DNA of 36,404 nt, taken from NCBI GenBank assembly GCA_024698225.1, contig JAILRK010000246.1:1-36404 (forward strand). The letters run 5' to 3'. Position numbers and translations under genes: made by a program. Of the stretch, positions 1 to 7,836 are shown in pieces. The DNA is from Oscillospiraceae bacterium (GTDB lineage Bacteria; Bacillota; Clostridia; Oscillospirales; Oscillospiraceae). Below the pieces are notes generated by a model, which was not told where the DNA came from, searched no databases, and saw nothing but the letters and a program-made list of their open reading frames with translations. Every line of letters starts with the position of its first letter. Position 1 is the first letter of the stretch.

Positions 1-7
1 TCGCGCG

Positions 8-193
8 TTGATTCTGCCGGAGATTATTTCAAAAATCATGGAGCGATATCAGATGAATGAGGATGCAGCATTGGACAGGTTTTACCGCTCGTCTACGGGC
101 GCGTCCTTTGCCGATGATGACACCGGACTGTATGGACAATCGCCAAACTACATTTTTGGACTATTTACGCAGGAGATGCTTGAGCGGATTTGA
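8..193 (+). CDS. Small conserved-looking hypothetical protein, probably 5'-truncated by the window edge
   Basis: Open frame entering from the left edge with TTG as first possible start; protein ILPEIISKIMERYQMNEDAALDRFYRSSTGASFADDDTGLYGQSPNYIFGLF. No family confidently recognised. Confidence 0.5.
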   Translation: MILPEIISKIMERYQMNEDAALDRFYRSSTGASFADDDTGLYGQSPNYIFGLFTQEMLERI

Positions 194-269
194 CACGTAA
201 AAACGATGAAAGAGAAAATGGAAGAGTGATTTGTGATGCACAGAATGCGTCAGAAACTGAGGTGACCGT

Positions 270-689
270 ATGAAAATCTACATTGCAGCCCCGCTGTTTT
301 CGGAGGGGGAGAGACAGTTCAACGAGCGCATTGACACGGTGCTCCGCGCTTGCGGGCACGAGACCTTTTTGCCGCAGCGGGAGGGTGGCTGCGTGGCGGA
401 TCTGCCCGATGAGATTGAGGGGCTTCCGAAGCGGAAATACCTCTTCCAACTCGACTGCGCCCACATGGACTGGTGCGACGCGGTGCTGTTCCTCTTCGAC
501 GGAAGAGTCCCGGACGAGGGCGCGTGCTTTGAGCTGGGCTACTGCTACGCGAAGGGCAAGCGTTGCATCGGCTATAAGACCGACGCGCGCTCCTTCATCG
601 ACGGCTTTGACAACGTTATGCTCCACGGCGCGCCGGAGGCCGTCCTGCGCAGCGAAGACGAGCTGCGGGCCTATTTCAGCAATCTTTGA
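270..689 (+). CDS. Nucleoside 2-deoxyribosyltransferase-like protein
   Basis: N-terminus MKIYIAAPLFSEGERQFNERI and DxxDaVLFLFDGRVPDEGACFELGYCYAKGK are typical of the family; GAGGTG Shine-Dalgarno upstream of ATG. Confidence 0.85.
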   Translation: MKIYIAAPLFSEGERQFNERIDTVLRACGHETFLPQREGGCVADLPDEIEGLPKRKYLFQLDCAHMDWCDAVLFLFDGRVPDEGACFELGYCYAKGKRCIGYKTDARSFIDGFDNVMLHGAPEAVLRSEDELRAYFSNL

Positions 690-817
690 GCGCTGCATAC
701 GAAACCGGAGTACATCGATGCTGTGTCGGATTGATTTGCACGTCTGCGCCGGATTCTAAGTAAATAATCAGAAATTGCTCCCGCTGTGCGGGGGCTGACA
801 GGAAAGGAGAACGCGGT

Positions 818-1339
818 ATGCCGTATATTGCCATCAAGGGGTATCCCAAGGACGAGGAGACCATGCGCAAGGTCGCGCAGCGCTTCAACGAGACGCTGCT
901 GGAGTTGTGGGGCTGCCCACAGGAGGCCATCAACATCTCCTATGAGGCCGTTGCGCCCGAGGACTGGGAGGCGCGCATGGAGCGCGGCGAGATTGCCCAA
1001 AACCGCGACAAGATGCTGATTTATGGGGGAAAGCCCGTGCGCCCACAGCAGAAGCTGACCATCCTGCACCTCGACGGCTGTCCCTACTGCCGCAAGGCGC
1101 GTCAGGCGCTGGACGAGCTGCAGGCGGAAAACACCGCCTATCGCAGCGTCACGGTGGAGTGGGTGGAGGAGCGCCGCCAGCGTGAGGCGGCAAGCCGCTT
1201 TACCGACTATTACTATGTGCCGAGCTTCTACGTGGGGACCCAAAAGCTCTATGAGACGCAGCCCGGCGACGACTACGCGACCATCAAGACGCAGCTCAGG
1301 CGGGCGTTGGATGCCGCGTGCGGCGCGGCGGAGGCGTGA
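818..1339 (+). CDS. Two-domain protein: N-terminal 4-oxalocrotonate-tautomerase-like domain fused to glutaredoxin-like domain
   Basis: MPYIAIKGYPKDEETMRKVAQRFNETLLELW (Pro directly after Met, tautomerase-like) followed by KLTILHLDGCPYCRKARQALDEL (CxxC glutaredoxin motif) and VPSFYVG; AAAGGAG upstream. Confidence 0.7.
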   Translation: MPYIAIKGYPKDEETMRKVAQRFNETLLELWGCPQEAINISYEAVAPEDWEARMERGEIAQNRDKMLIYGGKPVRPQQKLTILHLDGCPYCRKARQALDELQAENTAYRSVTVEWVEERRQREAASRFTDYYYVPSFYVGTQKLYETQPGDDYATIKTQLRRALDAACGAAEA

Positions 1340-1376
1340 GGGAAGGAAGCCTTTTCGGAGGTTGACATAAATTTTT

Positions 1377-3227
1377 TTGAAAGATAAGGTGAGCGCCATC
1401 CAAAAGGAAGAACTCTTAAAGCAATACTTCGGGCACAGCGCGTTTCGCCCCGGACAGGAGGCGCTGATTGACGCGCTGACCGGCGGGCGGGACGTGCTGG
1501 GCGTCATGCCGACGGGGGCGGGGAAGTCCGTCTGCTATCAGATTCCCGCACTGCTGTTGCCGGGCATCACGCTGGTGGTTTCGCCGCTGATTTCGCTGAT
1601 GAAGGACCAGGTCGCCTCGCTCAAGCAGGTGGGCGTCGCCGCGGCGTACATCAACTCCTCGCTCAGTTATCCGCAGTATCTTGAGGTGCTGCGCCGCGCG
1701 CGGCGGGGCGCGTATAAGATCATCTACGTGGCCCCGGAGCGGCTTTCGACCGAAGGCTTTCTTGCCTTTGCGCAGGAGGTTGAACTGTCACTGCTTGCCG
1801 TGGACGAGGCGCACTGCGTCTCCCAATGGGGGCAGGACTTCCGCCCAAGCTATCTGAAGATTGCGGAGTTCTGCAAGACGCTGCCCAAGCGCCCGCCCAT
1901 CGGCGCATTCACCGCCACGGCGACCGACGAGGTCAAGCGCGATATCATCAAGCTGCTGGACCTGCGCGAGCCCTTGGAGCTGACCACGGGCTTTGACCGC
2001 CCGAACCTCTTTTTTTCCGTGGAAACGCCAAAGAGTAAAGCGGTTTGGCTTCACAGCTTTCTCGCCGTCCGGCGGGAGCAGAGCGGCATTGTCTACTGTG
2101 CCACGCGTAAGAACGTGGAGAAGGTCTGTGAGGACCTGCAGGAGCGCGGCTTTGAGGCGACGCGCTATCACGCGGGGCTGGAGGACGCGGAACGCCGCGC
2201 CAATCAGGAGGATTTCCTCTATGACCGCGCGCGTGTCATGGTGGCAACCAACGCCTTCGGCATGGGCATCGACAAGTCGAATGTCAGCTTTGTCGTGCAC
2301 TACAACATGCCGAAGAACATTGAGAGCTACTATCAGGAGGCGGGACGCGCGGGGCGCGACGGCGCGAAAGCGGAGTGCGTGCTGCTCTATGCGCCGAGCG
2401 ACGTGCACACCGCAAAATACATGATTGAGCACAGCGAGGACAACGAGGAGCTGAGCGAGGAGGAGCGCAAGCTGATTCGCAAGCGTGACCTGGAGCGCCT
2501 GATTCGCATGGCGGGCTACGGCAAGACGCCCGACTGTCTGCGCCGCTATATCCTGCGCTATTTCGGGGAGCAGGCGCCCGTGCACTGCGGCAACTGCGGC
2601 AACTGCTGCGGCGAGATGGAGCGTGTTGACATAACAACAGAGGCACAGAAGATTCTCTCCGGCGTGACACGGGTGGAGCGAAAGTACTTCCATAGCCTCG
2701 GCATCACGATGGTTGTCCATATGCTCGTGGGCAGCAAGGAGCAGCGCATCTATGACCTTGGTCTCGATACGCTTCCGACCTATGGCGCGCTGCACGGGTT
2801 GGAGCGCTCGACGGTGCGGCGTTACATCGACTGCCTGATTGAGCAGGGCTTTCTGCGGCAGACGGAGGAAGAGCACCCCGTGCTCTGCACGACGGAGCGC
2901 GCGAAGGACGTGCTCTTTCACGGTGAGACGGTGGTCTACGTCGGGAAAAAGCAGAAAAAGCCCGAAAAAAAGGAGACCCCTGCCGATTTGGCGGCGGACA
3001 GGGGACTGTACGCGGCGCTCAGCGCGCTGCGCGCCACGCTTGCGCGGCAGGAGAGCGTGCCGGCGTACGTGGTGTTCACCAACGCCACGCTGCTTGACAT
3101 GGCGGCAAAGCAGCCGCGGACGACGGACGAGCTGCTCGCGGTCAACGGCGTCGGCAGCAGGAAGGCGGAGCGCTACGGCGCACAATTCCTCCGCTGCATT
3201 CAGTCGTGGCGGGAAACGGACAGATAA
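1377..3227 (+). CDS. recQ: ATP-dependent DNA helicase RecQ (start uncertain: TTG 1377 or GTG 1389)
   Basis: YFGHSAFRPGQEALIDALTGGRDVLGVMPTGAGKSVCYQIPALL, DEAHCVSQWGQDFRPSY, QEAGRAGRDG, Cys cluster HCGNCGNCC, C-terminal HRDC-like segment. Confidence 0.95.
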   Translation: MKDKVSAIQKEELLKQYFGHSAFRPGQEALIDALTGGRDVLGVMPTGAGKSVCYQIPALLLPGITLVVSPLISLMKDQVASLKQVGVAAAYINSSLSYPQYLEVLRRARRGAYKIIYVAPERLSTEGFLAFAQEVELSLLAVDEAHCVSQWGQDFRPSYLKIAEFCKTLPKRPPIGAFTATATDEVKRDIIKLLDLREPLELTTGFDRPNLFFSVETPKSKAVWLHSFLAVRREQSGIVYCATRKNVEKVCEDLQERGFEATRYHAGLEDAERRANQEDFLYDRARVMVATNAFGMGIDKSNVSFVVHYNMPKNIESYYQEAGRAGRDGAKAECVLLYAPSDVHTAKYMIEHSEDNEELSEEERKLIRKRDLERLIRMAGYGKTPDCLRRYILRYFGEQAPVHCGNCGNCCGEMERVDITTEAQKILSGVTRVERKYFHSLGITMVVHMLVGSKEQRIYDLGLDTLPTYGALHGLERSTVRRYIDCLIEQGFLRQTEEEHPVLCTTERAKDVLFHGETVVYVGKKQKKPEKKETPADLAADRGLYAALSALRATLARQESVPAYVVFTNATLLDMAAKQPRTTDELLAVNGVGSRKAERYGAQFLRCIQSWRETDR

Positions 3228-3239
3228 AGGAGACAGAGC

Positions 3240-3773
3240 ATGGACGTATTGGACGCCATCTTCAGCAGACACAGCTATCGGGGGAGGTACAGACAAACAC
3301 CCGTCCCACGCGAAGACCTGATGAAAATTCTGCAGGCAGGGCTGGACGCGCCCTCCGCCTGCAACCGGCAGACAACCAGCCTGATTGCAGTGGACGACCC
3401 GGCGCTGCTGCGTCAGCTCCTGTCGCTGCGTCAGCCGCCCATCGGGGAGACCGCGCCTGCCGCGATTTTCGTGCTCACGCAGCGTGTCATCGCCTATCGC
3501 AACACCTGCTACGCCGTGCAGGACTACGCCGCGGCCATTGAGAACATGCTGCTGGCGATTGTGGCTCTGGGTTATCAGAGCTGCTGGTACGAGGGCTACC
3601 TGACCAATGAGGAGCGCCTCGGCGCGCGCATGGCGCGCATTCTCGGTGTGCCGGAGGACTATGAGCTGGTCTGCTTTCTGCCCGTTGGCATCGCCGAGGG
3701 CGAGACCGCAGCACCAAGAAAGAAGACCTTTGACGAGCGCGCCTGGTTCAACGGCTTTGCAAAGCAGGGCTGA
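3240..3773 (+). CDS. Nitroreductase family protein
   Basis: MDVLDAIFSRHSYRGRYRQTPVPREDLMKILQAGLDAPSACNRQTTSLIAV ... GYQSCWYEGYL; typical nitroreductase fold signatures; GGAG upstream of ATG. Confidence 0.85.
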   Translation: MDVLDAIFSRHSYRGRYRQTPVPREDLMKILQAGLDAPSACNRQTTSLIAVDDPALLRQLLSLRQPPIGETAPAAIFVLTQRVIAYRNTCYAVQDYAAAIENMLLAIVALGYQSCWYEGYLTNEERLGARMARILGVPEDYELVCFLPVGIAEGETAAPRKKTFDERAWFNGFAKQG

Positions 3774-3796
3774 CGAAGACACGCGGGGGAGAGAGC

Positions 3797-5164
3797 ATGA
3801 GAGCGAAAACGAGCGTATTTTTCTGCACGGAGTGCGGCAACGAGACCTCAAAGTGGGCGGGGCGCTGCCCTGCCTGCGGCGCATGGAACACCATTGTGGA
3901 GCAGGCGGCGCCCAAGACCACCGCCGCGCAAAAGGGAAGGGGCGGTATGGCGCTACGCGCCAAAGCGCACCCGATTGACGACCTGAGCGTGGAGGAGGAC
4001 CCGCGCTTTCCAACCGGCATGGGCGAGTTGGACCGCGTGCTGGGCGGCGGTGCGGTCAGGGGCTCGCTGGTGCTGGTGGGCGGCGCGCCGGGCATCGGAA
4101 AATCCACGCTGATGCTGCAGATTTGCGGCAAGCTGTGCGAGCAGAGCAAGGTGCTGTACGTCTCCGGCGAGGAGTCGCCGCACCAGCTCAAAATGCGCGC
4201 AAAGCGCCTCGCCGTCGCCTCCGAGCGGCTGTACGTTCTCTCGGAGACCAGCCTTGGCGACGTGCTCGCCTCCGTAGACGAGGAGAAGCCGGACGTGCTG
4301 ATTATCGACTCGATTCAGACGATGTGCAACGAAGCGCTTGATTCGCCCGCAGGCAGCGTGGCGCAGGTGAAGGACTGCACCATGTCGCTGATGCAGCTTG
4401 CCAAGGGGCAGGGCGTCACCGTGTTCGTCATCGGGCACGTCAACAAGGAGGGCTCGATTGCCGGTCCGAAGGTGCTCGAACACATGGTGGACTGCGTGTT
4501 GTACTTCGAGGGTGACCAGCACATGACCTACCGCATTCTGCGCGCGGCGAAAAACCGCTTCGGCGCGACCAACGAAATCGGCGTCTTTGAGATGCGCAAT
4601 GAGGGGCTTGCCGAGGTGCCGAACCCCTCTGAAATGCTGCTCTCCGGACGACCGGCGGACGCACCCGGCACCTGCGTCACCTGTGTGATGGAGGGCGCGC
4701 GGCCCGTGCTGGCGGAGATACAGGCGCTCATCGCCCCGGCGGCGCAGAACGTCCCGCGCCGCACCAGCAATGGCTTTGACTACAACCGTGCCGCCATGCT
4801 GCTGGCGGTGCTGGAAAAGCGCGGCGCGCTGAAGGTCTCCGGCTGTGATGCGTTTCTGAACGTGATTGGCGGCCTGACGCTGGACGAGCCCGCCGCGGAC
4901 CTCGCCGCAATCCTTGCGCTGGCGTCCAGCTATCTGGACAAGCCCATCGGCAACCGCGTTGCGGCGGTGGGCGAAGTCGGTCTGACCGGCGAGGTGCGCA
5001 GCGTCAGCCACCTCAGCCAGCGCCTCAGCGAGGTGCAGCGCCTCGGCTTTGAGCGCTGTATCGTGCCAAAGCACCACGCCGAGCGGCTGGACCAAATCAA
5101 AGGTCTGCAGCTTGTTCCCGTGTCGAACCTCGGGGACGCGCTGCGCCAAGTCCTGGGCGGCTGA
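3797..5164 (+). CDS. radA: DNA repair protein RadA (Sms)
   Basis: FFCTECGNETSKWAGRCPACGAWNT zinc finger, Walker A GGAPGIGKST, KNRFGATNEIGVFEM (KNRFG motif), Lon-like C-terminal domain. Confidence 0.96.
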   Translation: MRAKTSVFFCTECGNETSKWAGRCPACGAWNTIVEQAAPKTTAAQKGRGGMALRAKAHPIDDLSVEEDPRFPTGMGELDRVLGGGAVRGSLVLVGGAPGIGKSTLMLQICGKLCEQSKVLYVSGEESPHQLKMRAKRLAVASERLYVLSETSLGDVLASVDEEKPDVLIIDSIQTMCNEALDSPAGSVAQVKDCTMSLMQLAKGQGVTVFVIGHVNKEGSIAGPKVLEHMVDCVLYFEGDQHMTYRILRAAKNRFGATNEIGVFEMRNEGLAEVPNPSEMLLSGRPADAPGTCVTCVMEGARPVLAEIQALIAPAAQNVPRRTSNGFDYNRAAMLLAVLEKRGALKVSGCDAFLNVIGGLTLDEPAADLAAILALASSYLDKPIGNRVAAVGEVGLTGEVRSVSHLSQRLSEVQRLGFERCIVPKHHAERLDQIKGLQLVPVSNLGDALRQVLGG

Positions 5165-5225
5165 GCGCAGACGCCAACGGAGACCGACAAGGCAACAGGG
5201 AAGGCTGGATGGAAGTCTATCTGTG

Positions 5226-5255
5226 ATTGAACAAAATAAAAACTTTGTTTAAAAT
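5226..5255 (+). promoter_or_regulatory. Candidate sigma-A-type promoter for the downstream recombinase gene (TTGAAC-17-TAAAAT)
   Basis: TTGAAC 5227-5232, 17-nt spacer, TAAAAT 5250-5255; the -35 lies inside the repeated ATTGAACAAAA 11-mer. Confidence 0.45.
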
Positions 5256-5365
5256 AGGGGATTGCTTTTTCCGGGGAAGTGCGGTAGAATGGGTCCTGCA
5301 GAGCTGCGCGGCGGATGGTCGTCGGACGGCGCAGGCGCACAATTGCAACGATGGGAGCGGATACT

Positions 5366-6376
5366 ATGATTGATTATCGCAACGAAGCGCCGGAGATTCT
5401 GCGGGATTTCCTGTCGTACCACGAGACCATCAAGGCGCATTCTCAGCACACGGTGGACGAATACTTCCTGGACCTGCGGAACTTCTTCCGCTATCTGAAG
5501 CTGACGCGCGACCCGGCGCTCAAGGGGCGTGCGCTCAGCGAGATTGACATCATGGACGTGGACCTTGCCTTGATTCGCTCCGTCACGCTGACCGACGTGT
5601 ACGGTTATATGAGCTATCTCAGCCGCGAGCGCCCGCAGCACCCGAACAGCAGCCGCAGCAATTACGGTCTGACCGCCGCATCGCGTGCGCGAAAAATCTC
5701 GACCATTCGCTCCTTTTACGGGTATCTGACGAACAAAGTACACCTGATTGAACAAAATCCTGTCAAGGAGATGGACACGCCGAAGCTGCGCAAGAGTCTG
5801 CCGAAGTATCTGACGCTGGACGAGAGTCTGCAGCTGCTGCAGTCGGTGGATGGCAAGAACCGTGAACGCGATTACGCAATCCTGACGCTGTTTCTCAACT
5901 GCGGGCTGCGCATTTCGGAGCTCTGCGGCATCAATCTTTCGGACATTCAGGATGAGGCGCTGCGCGTGCTCGGCAAGGGCAACAAGGTGCGCATCGTGTA
6001 CCTGAATCGCGCCTGTGTGGACGCCCTCAACGCCTATCTTGCCGTGCGCCGCCCGATTACGGGGCGGGACAGCGACGCGCTGTTCCTGTCCGCGCAGAAC
6101 AAGCGAATCAGCAAATCCATGGTCCACGCGCTGGTCAAGCGGCACATCTCCGCCGCCGGGCTGGACGCCGCGCAGTACTCCTCCCACAAGCTGCGCCACA
6201 CCGCGGCAACGCTGATGCTGCAAAACGGCGTGGACGTGCGCGCCGTGCAGGAGGTGCTGGGCCACGAGCATCTGAACACCACCGAAATCTACACCCATAT
6301 CGACAACGAGGCGCTGCGTGTCGCCGCGCGTGCCAATCCCCTTGCAAAGGTCCGACCGCCGAAGCGTGACGATTGA
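5366..6376 (+). CDS. Tyrosine recombinase, XerC/XerD-like (start ATG 5366; ATG 5351 or upstream also possible)
   Basis: SAM-like N-terminal domain; catalytic motifs GLRISELCGI, SSHKLRHTAATLML, LGHEHLNTTEIYTHI. Confidence 0.93.
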   Translation: MIDYRNEAPEILRDFLSYHETIKAHSQHTVDEYFLDLRNFFRYLKLTRDPALKGRALSEIDIMDVDLALIRSVTLTDVYGYMSYLSRERPQHPNSSRSNYGLTAASRARKISTIRSFYGYLTNKVHLIEQNPVKEMDTPKLRKSLPKYLTLDESLQLLQSVDGKNRERDYAILTLFLNCGLRISELCGINLSDIQDEALRVLGKGNKVRIVYLNRACVDALNAYLAVRRPITGRDSDALFLSAQNKRISKSMVHALVKRHISAAGLDAAQYSSHKLRHTAATLMLQNGVDVRAVQEVLGHEHLNTTEIYTHIDNEALRVAARANPLAKVRPPKRDD

Positions 6377-6425
6377 ACAAAACGTTTTAATTGAACAAAA
6401 CGGGTTTAAAATGTGTAAAAACATG

Positions 6426-6463
6426 GCAACCCCCGCTGCGGACACGTCCGCTGCGGGGGTTGC
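6426..6463. terminator. Bidirectional intrinsic terminator between the converging recombinase and desulfoferrodoxin genes
   Basis: 18-bp arms GCAACCCCCGCTGCGGAC / GTCCGCTGCGGGGGTTGC (one mismatch) with 2-nt loop; A-run on its left gives a T-tract on the minus strand. Confidence 0.85.
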
Positions 6464-6486
6464 GGCATTTCTCAGTTGTTCCGGTC

Positions 6487-6861
6487 TCAGCCCTTCCAGA
6501 GCGAGTGCAGGTTGCAGTATGCGTAGGCGGCCTCGACCTCGTCGCCCTCGCAGATGCGGAAGCATGCCTTGGGCGCGTCGCCGGGCTTGAGCGCCTTGCG
6601 CTGATTCCCCTGCTTGGTCTGAATCGAAATCCACTCGATATAGTGTGCGTCGAGCATCGGATGCTCCACTGCGCCGACGGTGACAAGAACCTTGTCCCCC
6701 TCGACCGTCCAGACCGGGACGTGCTTTTCATGCGCGCCGTCGCTGGTGCCGGGGTCCAGTTCCTTCATCGGTTTGCCGCAGCACGTGATGGGGCAACCCT
6801 CGACCTTGATGGCGGCGACCATGTTGCCGCAATGCTCACAGCGGTAGAATTTCTGTTCCAT
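6487..6861 (-). CDS. Desulfoferrodoxin / superoxide reductase family
   Basis: MEQKFYRCEHCGNMVAAIKVEGCPITCCGKPM rubredoxin-like centre; VGAVEHPMLDAHYIEWI and YCNLHSLWKG (centre II ligands); AGGAGG upstream of ATG. Confidence 0.93.
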   Translation of the reverse strand: MEQKFYRCEHCGNMVAAIKVEGCPITCCGKPMKELDPGTSDGAHEKHVPVWTVEGDKVLVTVGAVEHPMLDAHYIEWISIQTKQGNQRKALKPGDAPKACFRICEGDEVEAAYAYCNLHSLWKG

Positions 6862-6913
6862 GGCTCTGTCCTCCTGCAAAAAAAGAATATGATGGTTGTT
6901 GCCTGATGAACAT

Positions 6914-6942
6914 ATTATAATCGAAATGCGCGGAGATGGCAA
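6914..6942 (-). promoter_or_regulatory. Sigma-A-type promoter for desulfoferrodoxin
   Basis: TTGCCA-17 nt-TATAAT on the minus strand between rsgA and the desulfoferrodoxin gene. Confidence 0.75.
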
Positions 6943-6960
6943 GAGAAAAGAAGCGCTTCC

Positions 6961-7836
6961 CTATGCCTCCCAGTCCTTCAGGTCCTTCAGCTCCGTATAA
7001 AGCCGCAGATAGCTCTCGTGCCGTCCCTTGACAAGCTTTCCTGCGCGCACTGCGTCCAGCACGGCGCAGCCCTTTTCCTTCGTGTGGCTGCAGCCGACAA
7101 AGCGGCAGCCGTCCAGATACGGCGCGAAGTCCGGGAAGGTTTCGGGCAGATGCTGCTTGAGCGCAAGGCTCAGCGTATCGGCGTCGAAAGCGGAGAAGCC
7201 GGGCGTGTCTATGATTTCTGCACCGCAGGCGAGGCGGTAGAGCTCGACGTGGCGCGTCGTGTGGCGTCCCCTGCCCAGCGCCTGACTGACCTCGCCCACC
7301 TTCAGGCAGAAGGACGGGTCCAGGGCGTTGAGGAGGCTGGACTTGCCGACGCCGGAATTCCCTGTAAAGGCGCACAGCTTGCCGGATATGTTGTTTACCA
7401 GCGAATCAAGACCTTCCCCTGTGGCGGCACTGACGCGACAGACCGGATAGCCCGCGTGTTCGTAATACGCCGCGAGTGCGCGCCCGTCGGCAAGGTCGCA
7501 CTTGTTGATGCACACCAGCACCTCGCAGTGCTTGAGCGCGGCGATGGCGGTCATGCGGTCGATGAGATAGGGCTCCGTGCGCGGAATCGCCTCGGAGGCG
7601 ACGATGACGAGCAGGTCGATGTTCGCCACGGCGGGGCGCTCAAAGGCGTTGCGGCGCGGCAGGATTGCCTCCAGCACGCCCTCCCCGCCGCCGAGCGCCG
7701 CGCATTCCACGCGGTCACCCACCAGGGGCGAGATGCCCGCCTTGCGGAATTTGCCGCGGGCGCGGCAGGTCAGCGTGCCGTCGGCCGTCTCGACATAGTA
7801 GAAGCCGCTGAGCGCCTTTCGGATTCGCCCGGTCAC
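6961..7836 (-). CDS. rsgA: Ribosome small-subunit-dependent GTPase A
   Basis: CINKCDLAD, FTGNSGVGKSSLLNAL (permuted GTPase G-motifs), GRGRHTTRHVELYRL, DTPGFS, zinc motif CRFVGCSHTKEKGCAV. Confidence 0.95.
   Translation of the reverse strand: MTGRIRKALSGFYYVETADGTLTCRARGKFRKAGISPLVGDRVECAALGGGEGVLEAILPRRNAFERPAVANIDLLVIVASEAIPRTEPYLIDRMTAIAALKHCEVLVCINKCDLADGRALAAYYEHAGYPVCRVSAATGEGLDSLVNNISGKLCAFTGNSGVGKSSLLNALDPSFCLKVGEVSQALGRGRHTTRHVELYRLACGAEIIDTPGFSAFDADTLSLALKQHLPETFPDFAPYLDGCRFVGCSHTKEKGCAVLDAVRAGKLVKGRHESYLRLYTELKDLKDWEA

Noticed and set aside
1788-4013. 741-aa minus-strand ORF antisense to recQ/nitroreductase/radA start
   Set aside because: Shadow frame; spans several bona fide genes and has no recognisable family.
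6372-6402. Possible LexA/SOS box or dif site in the tandem ATTGAACAAAACG repeat
   Set aside because: Does not fit GAAC-N4-GTTC nor the 11-6-11 inverted dif architecture; the copies are direct repeats.
5249-6634. 461-aa minus-strand ORF antisense to the recombinase
   Set aside because: Reads through the bidirectional terminator and antisense to a clear Xer-type recombinase.
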